Below are positions 47,473-60,936 of a stretch of 64,000 nt of DNA, piece by piece. Position 1 is the stretch's first letter; each line of letters begins with the position of its first letter. This DNA is from Medicago truncatula (Eukaryota; Streptophyta; Magnoliopsida; Fabales; Fabaceae), in the NCBI RefSeq assembly GCF_003473485.1, contig NC_053042.1:28259262-28323261 (forward strand), written 5' to 3'. The translations under genes and the position numbers were made by a program. The notes beneath the pieces are model-generated. The model did not search any database, was not told where the DNA came from, and saw only the letters and a program-made list of their open reading frames with translations.

Positions 47473-50400
47473 TTAATGCAGAAAACCAAAGCACATATAT
47501 TTTTTATACCCGCTCAACTTCTTTGGTACATTTGAAGACATACCTCGAGTCACATTGTTGTTGGTTTTTTTCAGCCTTCTTGACTTAACTTTATCATCTG
47601 AAGACATGTCTTGGACCAAATCAGTGTTTGGTTGCTTGTTTTGGCATGTTGTTTGGTCCATAATCGCTCCACTGTCCAAAGAATATGAACCAACCTGGCT
47701 TGCCTCAGTAGGTCCTGCAAGACCCTGCTCTGATAGAGTTGGAATCACTTTGTTGGGATTTATTTCCTTTAAATTTGGATCTATTCCTGAATACCTGAAG
47801 GAGCCATAACAATAAAATTAAAAAGAATTAGAACTCCATCTAAATATATAACATCAATGATCAACAACATCAAGCACTACTTTGCTTATTTTGAAACTAG
47901 CCATATAGAAGGAAAAAATATTTGTCATAAGGTGTAGTTACACCTCAAGTGCAGAGTTCAAATTAACATATATAACTTTTAGCCATTCTTAGGATAAGTA
48001 GTACAATCAATCACCTTAAGTTTTGGATGTCAGAGTTTGTCGAAGGTGCTTCTTGTGAAGTTCCCTTCAATATATCTTTATTTGGTACCCCATTTTTATC
48101 AGAAGGTTTAACAATTTTTGTGGAATATGAATCAACTCTATCAATTTCTTCCATGCAAGGGGACTCTTCATTGGCAAAGCTAGTCGAGGCCATCTCGGAA
48201 TGTAATCGATATTCCCTAATCATTGAAATGGCCTTGTCTAATGTTTCTATAGCCTGTTTGACATCCGAGCGAATAAATATACTCTTTCCTTTTTGTGCAA
48301 TTGTGCCTACTTCCTTGTTTGGAATGACACTTACTTTCTCATCATCCTCCACACTTTGTATAATATCTTCTTTATCTAATTCTACAATCTCACCAAATGC
48401 TTTGCTATTTTCTAGTTCTGTTGCATCCATTGTCGGTGACATGTCATTATTTGCACATTGACTTATTTTATCCTCTTCAGATGCATCTTTTTCTCCACCC
48501 GGCTTACTTTCAACAAGGTATTCAGCAGGGTGAATTTTTGCAACTTGTTGAAGCTCTCCGCTATTTGCAACCTCTGATGCACTAGTAGTAGTGCTATATA
48601 GAGCCTCGCGAATTCTAGCATACAATGGATCCCCCAAGGCCTTGCTGAATTCTTCTTTATCACTGCTCATCACAGAAGCCACAACCTATAATATTATCAG
48701 GGTTGGTTAATGTCGAAAGATGATATGAAACAGTACCAAATAGTAACATGATGTTCACTTTCATATGAACATGATTGAAATAGGCTTAGTTCACAAAGCC
48801 AAAGTAAATACTCAAAGTTGGAGTAATAATCAAAGAAACCATGTTAATTAGCATGATGAAGACGAGCCTAGTAAGTATATGACTTTCAATTAAATAAAGT
48901 AAAATGGAGTATAAGAAATATAAGTTTGCCAGGAGGAAAACAAAATGTAACTTAGAAGTGAACATTGGAAAACTTAACATACAACTTACAAGTCTCATGG
49001 TTTAAGTATCATAGGTAAATATAGAAAATGACATGAAGGTAGAGGGAGATGTAAATCACAAGATTCAAAGAGCGGATGAGATGGACAAATGCTTCTGGAA
49101 TAACCTGTGGTTGAAATTTACCATTCAAGCATAAATGGAGAGTTTAAGTGCATAGTTATAAGACCCACAATGTTACATGTTAATCAAGTAGTCAGGCTCA
49201 TGTGGGTTAATGAGCTTCAGTTGACGAACAGATCGACAGCTTCCGATTTGGAATCTTGGCTGGAACAATCCTTGGTCAGACTTTACTTAGGATGAACTCC
49301 GGATTACCTGGGGCCCTTTTCCCCTTAGGAACCGGAGGGTTAAGATCAGAAGAAACATATGTGACTAAATGTTGGGTTCTAAAGAACCAACAAGAAAGTA
49401 AGGTCAATATTTAGAGATGAGAATGATATGACAGATGAATGGTCGCACAACATTGAAATGAACCAGTTGTGGAAAATATGGTAATATCTTGATTTAGATG
49501 GTTTAAGCATGTATGGATAAAATCTTGAGAATCGCTGATAAGGAAGGTAAACTTGATAGAGAATCGTTTAATAGGTAGACTAGAGAGATAAGGGGAGACC
49601 AACGAAAACTATAGGTTAAACCATTAACAACATTTGGAATTCAATGATTTGTCATTAGACATAATTTACAATACGGCAACGTAGTGTCGTAAAAAATGCT
49701 TTGGTTGTTGCTGTTATTGATGTGTTCTGAATTTTTCCATTTGCTGATTTGTTTAAGGAAAATATTTTACCCTATTTTCTTTGTAATCTTTCTTTCCATC
49801 TAACAAACAAAAAAACTATTTTATTAAAAACAAGTAAGTAATCTAATGATAGATGATTAAAGAATCCTTGGGGAGGTAGATGATTTGATTATAGAATATA
49901 TAACATAAAATGCACCATTACATTTGCTTTTAACTTTCGTTTTGTCTTATTAAAGATTGAGATTAAACACTGGATGCATCCAGAGATTTATAAATAACAA
50001 TTATTGAATGCCAAACAAGTATAGATGAAAAGAATCTGCAACCTTCTGATAAAGTCTGAAACCATTGCCAATGAGCTGCCTTGAAATAAAGTTTATCAAG
50101 GATGGAGGAACAAAATCAACCTTTATATCCATATTAGCTATTGTCCTACAAAATGTCAATTATTGAATTAGAATTACAAATAAAAGTTCATTTTCTTTGT
50201 TGTACCTTTTCATTTTTCAAAGCTTGTCAATTACAGTTAATCCACAAAGCCAACTAGTAATAAATGTCAAGTAAATTCCATCATTCCATTGAAGTAAATT
50301 ATTTAATTTGTTTTCCCCATATCATTGTTATGTTTATTTACACCTAAAACTCACCGAAAGTAACTTCTTTCTGATGTCACCTTTTGCAAAGCAAAGCCTC

Positions 50401-52588
50401 CCACCAAATCAACTCTCACAACATCCTTTTCTTCAGGAATTTTCTCATTGTTGATGCTCTTTGACTCAGGGACCTGAGAGAAAATTAAGCACAAATTTCT
50501 TGAAAACTTCAATCTAGTCTATAATTAACTTTCTCTAAAATAAAATAAAAAACCAAAGAAATGTTCGGATTATTACTGAATTCGTAAGAACGACAATTAA
50601 GTCATCTTGAAAGTACTCAAACAGATAATAGTGCACTACAGCTTCCCTTGAAGACAGAGGCCACGAAACCTTCATCCTTTCTTCCGAAATTCAGAGCAAA
50701 ATCAGAATTTAATAACGAAAACCTTCAAAGCGGGATTGAAAAGTGATAATTTTAGCACAAACCTCACTAGTGATATTTGTTCCCCAATCTGAACCTTCTG
50801 TAAACATTCACATGATAAGATTTTGAAAGTAGGAATTGTAGACTGAGGCCACCTAAATGAACATTGTTAAACAGGTGTCAGCTACAAATATCAGTTACAT
50901 TTTTAGGGCCTGTTTGGATTGACTTATTTGAACTTATCTACTGACATGAGCACTTGTGAGACTGTTTGAGTCTGAGAGAAATTATGAAAATAGCTTATGA
51001 CATGTTCATAAGCTGTTTCCAGCTTATTTTTGTAAGCTCTCAAGGATAGCTTATGAAAACAAACTATAGTCTATATGATTATATGAAAACAGTTTGACTT
51101 TAATTTATCGTCTGTATAAAAATAGCTTATATATAAGCAATTATATGACAGAAAACAATAACAGCAAATCAAATGTATGCCGGAAAGAAAGAAAAAAAGC
51201 TACATTTTTCTCAGCACATTAAAACAAACAAAAATAAAGCGGCTATGTTTTTTCTTTTATATTGTGTTACAACTTTGAACCTTATGCATAAATTAATAAC
51301 GAAAAGAATGTTAATGGTGTTCAATGTCATTTGATGAATAGTATACAGAAAGTTAAAGGTAATAAAATAATTCTCACCATTTTTTGTAAAGAGAAGTCTG
51401 CCATGAGATACATAGACCTGAAAATGATGAAAATAACTAGTTCAACTTTGCGAGTTGATATCAATAATACGGTCTGTATTTTGTCAATAAAAGGATGATG
51501 CTAAATCTGTTCATTGCTCTAATGTGACTTACAAACATCAACAGGTCCATCCACAAAGCCTTCCACTAACATTGTATGAAAGGGAGTTCCCTCCGGTCCT
51601 TCACGATACATAACACGGAACTCTTCACCGTCCTGTTTTAACTATTGGAAAAAGTAAAATTATCAGCTATGACTCGATGAATTGATTGCAAAAAATCAAG
51701 TATTAGCATCAAGCTTAAAGAATCAGGTTACAGGTGTTCTGCATTAGTCCGTTGAATTTTAAACAATAGAGCATTGTTGGACAGAAACCACATAGCCAAA
51801 AAAGGTACATCAATTGCAAAATCATGATTTCTATGAAACGAAGTTATGAATTAGACACACAAAACAAGATGGTTCCGGATCTAAACTTATGGAAGATTAC
51901 ATATTTAAGAAACAATATGGTTTATCAATAAAACAAAACATTGTGAAACTGCAGAAGCCAGAGAGTGAATAACATACTTTCCAATCATTTTGTGATGTAT
52001 TAGACCTTCCATGTTCATCTGAAGTACTTCTTAACATATCAAGAAAGTTAGATATTTCCGCAGTTTTATGTTCTACGAATTTCTCCTTATATTCTGCACA
52101 AAACCAAACATACAATTAGTGAAACAGAGAACACAGAGCTAAGCAACTAGATAATTGTTCCACTGAACTCTTCCTAAATGATTTCAGAACTGTAATCCCT
52201 GAATGTATCAAAACTAGAAAAAACATCTCTAAATGTGTATTTTGTCAGTTATCATGGTCCTAGAACGCGTCTTTTATAGTTAGTTTGGTTCTCAAACGTG
52301 TCTTCTAACCATATAATTCTGTTTGGTCCATAAATTACTAACAGAAGACAACTCAGGAACAATATTGCAATTTCAATACATTCAGGAGTTATAGCGACAA
52401 CGCCTCATACATTTAGGCACCAAAATAAATAAAAGAATGTTACCACCACCTTCATCTTCTAGTTCCGATGAAGGTAGGAGTTGACTTTTGACAAGCTTTT
52501 TGAGTATCTCGACATTTGTAAGATCAGGTGAGGCAAGGGTCTTATCTAGCCTCTCCCTATACTGCACAATCTTTCGTTTCTTCTCCAT
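47473..52588 (-). CDS. START-domain lipid-transfer-like protein, 10 exons
   Basis: A START/Bet v1-fold protein of 604 residues, expected to bind a lipid or other hydrophobic ligand. Exons in transcription order: 52444-52588, 51978-52093, 51533-51641, 51378-51417, 50763-50852, 50577-50676, 50355-50473, 50043-50145, 48015-48685, 47473-47794; all GT..AG, total 605 codons. The N-terminus MEKKRKIVQYRERLDKTLAS is coiled-coil-like. The START core shows DVCLCISWQTSLYKKWWPQS across three exons, then VSWPLSSREAVVHYYLFEYF, VDLVGGFALQKVTSERSYFR and DFVPPSLINFISRQLIG. From about residue 275 a 330-residue acidic, Ser-rich tail without known domain follows. No signal peptide and no clear membrane helix. Intact. 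Ligand and orthologue unassigned. Confidence 0.9.
49370..49720 (+). pseudogene. LINE fragment in START intron 8
   Basis: Degenerate C-terminal LINE reverse-transcriptase sequence: RWFKHVW near 49497 and RGRPTKT-like codons near 49590, in broken frames. It lies in intron 48686-50042, antisense to the host gene. Confidence 0.5.
50906..51155. mobile_element. MITE-like element in START intron 4
   Basis: It starts GGCCTGTTTGGATTGACTTA like the element at 8210-8435 and shares CACTTGTGAGACT with it. The right boundary is unclear. It lies in intron 50853-51377. Confidence 0.5.
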
Positions 52589-53879
52589 CTTCGTACCTCG
52601 TCGGGAAGCCTTTTCTCAAAATGTCATATCAGGCATAGGTGCCAACCATTCATAGGATTCTTCCCACACTTATCCTAAATTTACCACAAGAGAAATCCAA
52701 TATGGTTAAACAAGATTAACAAAGCAGGTATAGTTCTCATCACATCATTCACGATAAGTAAAATACACAAAATTGCTCGTGTTTAATTGGCCAAAATCTT
52801 TGTTGCACAGACACTTCTGATTGAAGGCGTGTCCAACACGTGTCATGTTAGACACCAACACGACACTGAAACTTGTGATTACATTGAATTATGTCATTTT
52901 TTCAAAATTTGATCAGTGTCGACGTATCTGTGTCGTGTCCCGTGTGTCTGTGTTTCATAGACGGAAATCACATAAGGTTTCCTTCTATTATCCAAGGAAA
53001 AGACCACTGATGGTCATTGGTAAAACCAACAAACAAAAAAATCATAACAACAACAAACTCAAAGCTCAACTGGTTTGAGTTAAGAGTTAACGAGAGTTTA
53101 AACTCTAGTGAATGAGAAAAATATTAGCGTAACAACTAATTTACTAACATTTGTCAATCCAAATAATAACACACCCATTTGAATTACATCTGTTGCAACA
53201 ACAAATATAACATAGTATTAACCTATGAAGCACACACACTACACTGATTAGAGATGTCTAAGTGTCCAACACCGACAGATATAATTACACTGAATTATAT
53301 AATTTTTCGCAAATTATTAGCTGTGTCGACGACGTGCTTCATAGGTGTTAACATATGAAGAAAGCTAAACAAACAAAGATTGAATAAGTCTCCAAAACAA
53401 AAACCACCAAATACTAGTCTTAAAGTCAACATGCACATGAGAATCAGAGATTAAAGCAACTAAACAAAATCAAACCCAATACAAAAACATGAAACAGAAG
53501 CTAAAAAGATGAAGAAAAAAATGATTAAAATCTAACAGAAAGATGAAAAGAAACTTTTACTTTGATTGTACAGTAGTGATGATAAGGTCTGAAAAGATGA
53601 AGAAGAACCCAGAGAATGAGGGGAAAAAAAGGAAGATCTAAAACGGTGATGAAAGAAATATTCTGTCGAGATTCAGGTGATGTGATATAGCACCAAATCG
53701 GATAGAAAACAAAACAAAAAAGGGTATGTGACTTTTGTTTGTTGGGTCCAGACAAGTAAGGTAGAACTCGAACACCAGGACAGACTTTTTCTTGGGTACT
53801 TGTTTTCGTCGACCTCCTCTTTGTCTTAGTTTACTAGGTACGATTAGTTAACCACACTTATAATATTCAAAACAGAATA
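52589..53879. other. START gene upstream region
   Basis: Presumed promoter and 5' leader. Two related 'gtgtccaacac...gtgtcgacg...cttcatag' repeats at about 52827-52960 and 53250-53350 are of the same kind as near 12200. A donor-like GTAAAAGTTTC on minus at about 53560 could start a 5'-UTR intron, but I cannot confirm it. Confidence 0.45.
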
Positions 53880-54027
53880 CTCCTCTTTCGCTTTTATTTA
53901 CAAAAGACAATTTATTTTTAGATATATTAAATAATTTATATATTTGGTTTATGTTCTTGATCAAATACATACATTATTGAATGAATTTAAAAAATCAACT
54001 TTTTATTGTAAATATGACCGAAGGGAG
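53880..54027. mobile_element. Stowaway-type MITE
   Basis: Ends CTCCTCTTTCG and, on minus, CTCCCTTCGGTCATATTTAC, with TA on both sides (53878-53879, 54028-54029). About 148 bp, no coding sequence. Confidence 0.75.
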
Positions 54028-54029
54028 TA

Positions 54030-56484
54030 TTTAGCATCAATAGAAAAATGTAAATTAGTTTGTTAATCTTAAAAAGAAATATTATCTAAGACCAAAAAAA
54101 TATATATATTATCTTCATCGAAAAATAAATCTTACATTAGATAAATGGTATTTTATAAATGATATATATTAAAAACTTTAAAAAATTAAATTTGCTTTGA
54201 CTACCTGATGTGTAAATATATGTAAATATTTTTTTTCCCTTAAAACTCAAGACAGGAAGTCAGCGATGTTCATAGTGCTTTTTCCTTAAAATTAAATTTT
54301 ATATATAGAATTTTTTAATATGCTTCCCACATTGGATGTTTTTGTGGTTATATACTTTTATTTTTTTCTTAAGAACGAAATAGGAATGTTAATTTGACTC
54401 AAGTTTATTGGACATCCGCAAAATTACCTACAATAGAAAGGGTAAATACTCGCATTTGAATCTACGTTTGATCTCGGGTATTTACTAACAAAATTATGGG
54501 TGTGGAACGAACACTCTAATGTCCAACCCATCACTAGTCCGCACCTATATGATATTATATCATTAAAGTTAATTAATTGTAAATATTTTTACAATTATTT
54601 AAAACTTAAATCTTTCTTTAGAAGTGTTTGAACACTGGTGCATCTTTCTCATAAGCTACTGATCAACATCTCTTCTTCAAAATTGAATCAATGCAATAGA
54701 AAAATCGCAAATCTTTTGTTCACCCATTTTTTGTTGTTGTCTTGTTGTTTTTATCCTTAATCAAGTATGGATACATACGATTCCAAATACGAATAGTTGA
54801 GTCATCTCTAAATTATTGTTAATTGTTATGTTTTTTTTGTTGTTTTTATTGTCCTTAGGATTTTTTTTGTTGTTGTTGTTTTTATTGTCCATGGATCATG
54901 CTTCAAGCGCCCCCAATGTATTTTCCTGCGCGTAAATGCTTGTTTCAACGTCTTTTAGGGTGTTTGCTTCCATATAAAATGTCTTTGGACTTGGGTACAA
55001 AATTCCTCCATTTGTAATGTCTTACGAGGCTTCTTGAATCTTTATTCATATATGATCTTCACAAAGTCTTCACAAGTCTTCAGATGTCTTGTTTTGCAAT
55101 TTTCATGATTCTTCGTGAGTTATATCAAAACAACATATAATTGCTATGTTTCGGGAAAGTAGAATTACATGACTCAAATATAGTAAATATTACAAATATC
55201 CCAAAAATCGCAATTGCTCTAATACTCCTCTATTCTAGATGAAAAACCTGTTGGAAATGACTGAAAAACATGCTAAGAATAACGTAAGATGACATGTCAT
55301 CAGTGTGATTCTTTATCTATTATGTTAATGGTTTGGGATGCATGACCTGAACTATGTGCATTGAACAAATTTTATGTTCATGACTTTGTTCCATGTTAGT
55401 GGTAGACATAAGACTCGTCCGCACAATTCATTTTGAATCATGCATCACAAATTTATTGGATTCACTAAACATCCTTGTGAATCATTTTCTTGCATTCATC
55501 AAATGTAGTTTTTTTAGGACAAATAAAGTTCTAAGATGGGGAGAGTTGATAAGTGTTAAAGTACTATTATTTTTCAAAGTAGTTATCGACTTGTTTTGCA
55601 ATGAATCAATTATGAAAACCCTCCAATTTGATACAAATATCGTTTATATTAGTTTAATATGTCATAAATATAGTACATCCAGTTTCTATACACTTGTATA
55701 AGTTTAAGACAATGATTGCACCAATGCAGAGAAATCGAAGGCAAGAATACATACACCAGAGTTATGCTAAAGCATCATAAAGACGTCTGGAGACATCCAC
55801 AATTCGTTAAGCATGCATGGTAAAGTGAATGCAAGCAGAAAAATAGGATTCTAAAAGATTGAAGACAAAGTCGATTTGCTAAGCACAAGAATTATGCTTA
55901 GTTAGAAAATACAATTACCTCTCCATGAAGGAAAAGCAAAGGCGGCTCACTAAGAACAAAAGTTGTTCTTAACGAACAAAGACGGTTTAAGTAAAAATAT
56001 CTAAAGAACAACCGCTTTTCCCTCCCTTGAAGCAACCTCGATTCTCTAAGCATAGTTTTTTGTTCCTAGCAAAATTTCAACTTTATAAACTCTATAAATA
56101 GAAGTGCAAGTCATTTGTAAACTCAATCAATTTTAAACCCAAAATAATAGAGAGAATGAGGGTAGAGAGTGGTTGGAGCTCCAAGATTCAATACTTCTCT
56201 GATGTTAGTCATGCGACACATGGATAACTTAACTCTCTCTTGTGTTGGAATTGAATGTAAATAGATAAGAATCTTTGTAATACTCTTACTCCAGATGATT
56301 GTATATGATTATGTTCTCAATATAATTTTAGTCTAAATCTTTTTCTAATGCTTTGTCGCCGATGTAGTGTGCCACAATTGATCTTTTGATTTAATTAGGC
56401 CCTAATAAGGCTGGCTATCTAAGGGAAATGATTTAAATTATGTATAGGTGTTATCCATGAGAGATCGCATGCAAGTCTATATTC
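54030..56484. other. Intergenic, possible LTR remnants
   Basis: No gene. Between about 55230 and 56400, phrases such as 'ctaagcacaagaattatgcttag' and 'ctctataaatagaagtgcaag' (a TATA-like promoter phrase near 56090) resemble an old long LTR. Ends and a partner LTR were not found. Confidence 0.35.
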
Positions 56485-56493
56485 ATGTATAAC

Positions 56494-56756
56494 GGGTTAA
56501 TGGTGCTTTATCACCCTGTAATATAGGTCATTTTTTGTTTTCCCCCCTGTAAAATATATATTTTTTGGAATACCCCCCTAATAGGTCATAAAAAACCGAA
56601 AAAGTTCTGCAAAAAAAATATAAAGTCGTTTTTTTATGACCAATTAGGGGGGTATTATAAAAAAAAAAAATTTTACAGGGGGGTAAATAAAAAAAAATTT
56701 ACAGGGGAAAACAAAAAATGACCTATATTACAGGGGTGGTAAAGCACTATTAACCC
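56494..56756. mobile_element. 263-bp palindromic MITE, Mutator-type
   Basis: The whole element folds on itself. The left arm GGGTTAATGGTGCTTTATC and right arm on minus GGGTTAATAGTGCTTTACC continue inverted for about 120 bp. A perfect 9-bp duplication ATGTATAAC flanks it (56485-56493, 56757-56765). It is non-coding, and transcripts would form a long hairpin. Confidence 0.92.
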
Positions 56757-56765
56757 ATGTATAAC

Positions 56766-57500
56766 TTTTCAAGCATATGCCATAGAAACATTCAACTATT
56801 TTGTCACCGAGCATTGGAAGTCAGTTGTTTCTATGTCATTTCACGTCCTTAACCTTAATTTTGAAACCTACGCTAAGGAAAGGGTGAAGTTATATCTGAA
56901 ACATAAAATGTATTCAATCGATTAAGATTAACCTTACGAGGAATAATTATTGTTGCTTTTAGATTTTCTATTTTTTTCAAAAGAAGTTTTTCATTGTTTT
57001 TCTTTAAAAAATGTTGCTATCTATCATTCATATTTTTAAAAACACATCGATAAAAAATATTTTAAAACACAATTTCTAGGGCGGGCCACCTTTTTATCAT
57101 GGATAGTACTAACTTGTGTTCTTAGGGCACATGTTAAAAAATTCAAAAAAAGAAATATTCTCTAAAATTTTGTACATTCAATTAATTAAAAAAGTTAAAG
57201 ATTAAATGTAATGCACACGTTTTTAATAAACTATTTCTTTATTTGATTTATTAACTTGTGTCTTAAGGTCACAAGTTAGCATTTCCCATTCATTAGTAGA
57301 CCAAAACTTAAAAATCAGCCAAACCTAACAACAAGTGGCATGCCAGGTCATAGTCTTCAAAAAAGTATGAGTTGAGTTTTAGAGCATTTATATTTATGTG
57401 CCTTCTTTTTCTTACAATGAATATATATGCCTTGAATATACAATAAAAAATGTACTACTATAGCCGTCAAAAAAAAAAAATTGTACTACTATATTATATG
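56766..57500. other. Intergenic, 3' flank of P450
   Basis: No gene recognised. An antisense-looking echo of the P450 phrase 'agtggcatgccagg' at about 57336 matches part of the P450 exon near 57629, possibly a short local duplication. Confidence 0.4.
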
Positions 57501-59755
57501 TTACACCTTATTTACTCTAACTGGAATAGCTCGCAAGGGTTGATTAATGTCTCTATCTCCATTTTCCAGTTTCCAATCAAAGAAATTAATCAATGATCCT
57601 AACATCATATGTATCATTTTAGTAGCAAGTGGCATGCCAGGGCATATTCTTCTCCCACCACCAAATGGTGTCAATTGAAAATTTTGACCATTGAAATTAA
57701 TTTCTGACCCCAAAAACCTCTCAGGCAAAAATGAATTTGGATTATCCCAAATATTAGGGTTTCTTCCTATGGCCCATTCATTTATTACGACCTGTGCACC
57801 TTGAGGGATAGTGTATCCATGAATTTTAACATCAACCCTAGCTTTTTTTGGTAGTAAAAGTGGAGCTGATGGGTGCATGCGTAACGTTTCTTTTACTACT
57901 GCTTGCAAATATGGGAGTCTAGTAATGTCTGATTCCTCAATTGGATTTCCTATACCAATTATTTGTTTAAGCTCTTCTTTGGCTTTTAACATTGCATGTG
58001 GGTTGTGGACCAGTTCTGCCATTCCTCTCTCTATAGCGTAGGAAGTTGTATCTGTCCCCGCAACAAATAAATCCTATTACAAAGTCCCAAAATGTAATAT
58101 AAATAAATAGTTAACAAAATTACACTTTTAATAACAAGATTAATATTAATATTTGCATAAGAATATCTCATAATGAGTGAGTATGTGAACACATTTGTAT
58201 TCCTCAAGGAAAAAAAAAAGGGTAAATACATCTTTTCGTCCCTGTAATATTAGCGAATTCCAATTTTAGTCCCTGTAAAAAAAAGATTTAGATTTTGTCC
58301 CTGTAATTTCAGATTCTTCCACTTTTGGTCCCTCCTTTCATCAAGTCATTAGAATCTGCATAAATTACGTCATTGTAATTTCATATTCCTCCCACTTTTG
58401 GTCCCTGTAATTTCAGATTACTCCACATTTGGTCCTCATTTTACGTGCCATGTATGCAGATTCTACTGACGTGGTGAAATGAGGGACCAAAAGTGGAAGA
58501 ATCTGAAATTACAGGGACAAAATCTAAATCTTTTTTTTTACAGGGACTAAAACCGGAATTCACTAATATTACATGGAAAAGAGGTATTTACCCAAAAAAA
58601 ATAATGAAGTTAGGATGATGTCAACTAGTCGTTATATATAGTCAAAAGACAACTTTCACTAGCTTAAACAAAGTTATTTTAAAAATAGAAAAATTATCAC
58701 ACAAATATAAACAAAACAAGGATAGTAAAATAAAGTTAAAAATAAAAATAAAATAAAAAGATGGAGAGAAAATTTACAAGAAACAAATGTTGAATCTTTG
58801 TTGTGTCCATCATTTGGCCATTCTCTTGAGAGATGTTGAGCAAATTGTCTAACATGTCACCATTTGTGACATAATTTTCTTCATTTCTTAACTCCAATCT
58901 CTTGGTAATATAGGAATCAAAGATTTGCAACAATTTTTCAGCATAAGTAGCTGATATTCCCCTGATACCTTGTGGGTCAAACATCCTCAAAATAGGGAAA
59001 AAATCAACCAAGTTTGGTGTTCCTATTGCTGTCATAAGACTTTCAACTATATCTTTATACTCATCAGTTTCACCTGCAGAGTTAACAAAATCCATGGAGA
59101 AAAAAGTGTTTGACAAAACATTCAACAAAGTCTTAAAAGCAGCTTTCTCAACATCCACTGCTTCACCAACCAAGCTACTTCTATCAATATCACATAAAAG
59201 CTCTTGCAGCTTCTTACACCTAAGTTCATTGCTAGCATCAAGAGTTTTGTTAGAAAACAAATTGTTTTTGCATATTTTTCTTAGGTCTCTCCAAAGATTT
59301 GACATTGGCATAAATGGTAAGCTAAAATGTTCATGACCAAGAACTGCTACAGCTTGAGGAATTGTTCGGTCCGAGATCGAGAGATCATGGGTTTGAAACA
59401 CTTCTTGTGCTATATCTGGTGATGAAATTACTATAGTTGTTATTTGACCTAGCTTTAAATGCATTATTGGGCCATATATTTTGGAGAATTTGGCTAATGA
59501 GTATTGTGGTTTTTTTCCTAATTCAAAAACATTTCTCATAATTGTAAGAAGTGAAGGACCTGGTGGAAGATTGTACTTTTGTTTTTTGGTTCTACCAATG
59601 AGTGAAATTAAGCTTATAGAAATGTATGTTAAAAAGAGAATGAGCATTGTGGTTGCAAAATACATTTCTGGATTCATATTGCTATAGCCTAAAGAGGATA
59701 TGATATTTTGATATGCTTGGTAATACATGGAACTAATTGATTTATACAAACTCAT
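57501..59755 (-). CDS. Cytochrome P450, CYP76-like, 2 exons
   Basis: A haem monooxygenase of 516 residues. Exon 1 is 58778-59755 and exon 2 is 57501-58073; the single phase-0 GT..AG intron sits before the I helix, as usual for A-type plant P450s. An N-terminal membrane anchor (FATTMLILFLTYISISLISL) is followed by the proline-rich hinge YNLPPGPS. Exon 2 holds the oxygen-binding AGTDTTS, the ExxR motif KETLR, the PERF motif (FLPERFLG) and the haem loop FGGGRRICPG with its Cys ligand, so catalysis should be intact. Similarity suggests family CYP76 (terpenoid or phenolic hydroxylases such as geraniol 8-hydroxylase); substrate cannot be told. Translation may start at Met27 (59677), since 26 residues precede the usual start. 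The intron carries a MITE. Confidence 0.93.
58220..58593. mobile_element. Long-TIR MITE in P450 intron
   Basis: The ends are GGGTAAATACATCTTTTCG and, on minus, GGGTAAATACCTCTTTTCC. The arms of about 130 bp share TCCCTGTAATTTCAGATTC and CCACTTTTGGTCCCT in inverted order. Both flanks are A runs, consistent with a 9-bp duplication. It fills over half of the 704-bp intron but leaves both splice sites clear. Confidence 0.88.
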
Positions 59756-60377
59756 TAATCGAAGTCAAAAGCCATAATGCATATAGTATGTGAATTTGTC
59801 AAAGAGAAAAAAATAATATGCATGGAAATTGTGGCTGGCTATAGTTGATGAATATTGAATTCTACGAAGAAAGTCAAGTAATACAGATTTTTGTTGAAAA
59901 AAGTTTGTGTTTAATAAGATTTGACTTTGATGCCGTCAAAAAAAAGATTTGACTTTAATAATACAGTTGCATGATCAATAATGATACAAATTATTTTGAC
60001 AAAAATAATACTCACGTGGTTCCTTTTTAGTCATTAATCTTTTTTCTTACCATTTTGATGGGGTTTTGGTAACTTAATTTCAACGTTTTAATAACTAAAC
60101 ACAGATGAGGTGGATTGGAGTATAAATGAAAGCTAATCTATTGGTATATCAAAAAAAAATAAAATTAAAGCTAATCTGTGTATATTATCTTGGAGATTAA
60201 TTAGACGACGCCATTCTGATGAAGGTAATGGTTTTCATTCATTTTGATTTAGTGTTATGTTTATTGTGTTAATATGTTTCAGGGTTGCATTTAGTTCCCT
60301 CATGGTATGGACTTTGTGGGTTGCATGCACATGTTGATTTTTGGGGTTTAGCTGTCTAGGGTTATGGTCCACACACA
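59756..60377. other. P450 upstream region
   Basis: Presumed promoter, AT-rich; no clear TATA box chosen and no other gene seen. Confidence 0.4.
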
Positions 60378-60407
60378 TATATTTTAGATTATTATTTTTC
60401 CACCCTG

Positions 60408-60882
60408 TAGGGCTGGCAATGAACCGAACCAACTCGATTATAGTTCGACATTCGACTCGATATTTAATCCGTTGAACTTGGTTCATGAACCTAACGAGCT
60501 GGACTTGAGCTGAAAATTAAGTTCGTTAATTAAATGAGCTGAACTTGAGCTACATATAGTTCGACTCGTTAGGTTCATGAGATGGCTCGATTATCGATTA
60601 TATATATAAATCAATTTGAGTTAGTTTTTAAAAAAATTTAATTCAAATGTGGCAAATGTCGCTGAATACAATTTTGTCTTGAAGGGAAGAGCAGTTGGAG
60701 TTTACAAATAAAAGAATATTATGAATTTTGTTCACAACTAATTGAATTTTGTTGGATTTTTTGTCTCTGTTACTTGTATCAGATATTTTTCTTCGTATTT
60801 ATGCAACCTTTAACTTTATATAATTTATGTCTATTATATGCATGCTTGTGGGAACTTTTATTTTAATTCAATATTTAATTTT

Positions 60883-60936
<54 letters not shown>

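Noticed and set aside
48027-48461. 144-codon plus-strand frame
   Set aside because: Antisense shadow of START exon 9, which fits splice phase and composition on minus.
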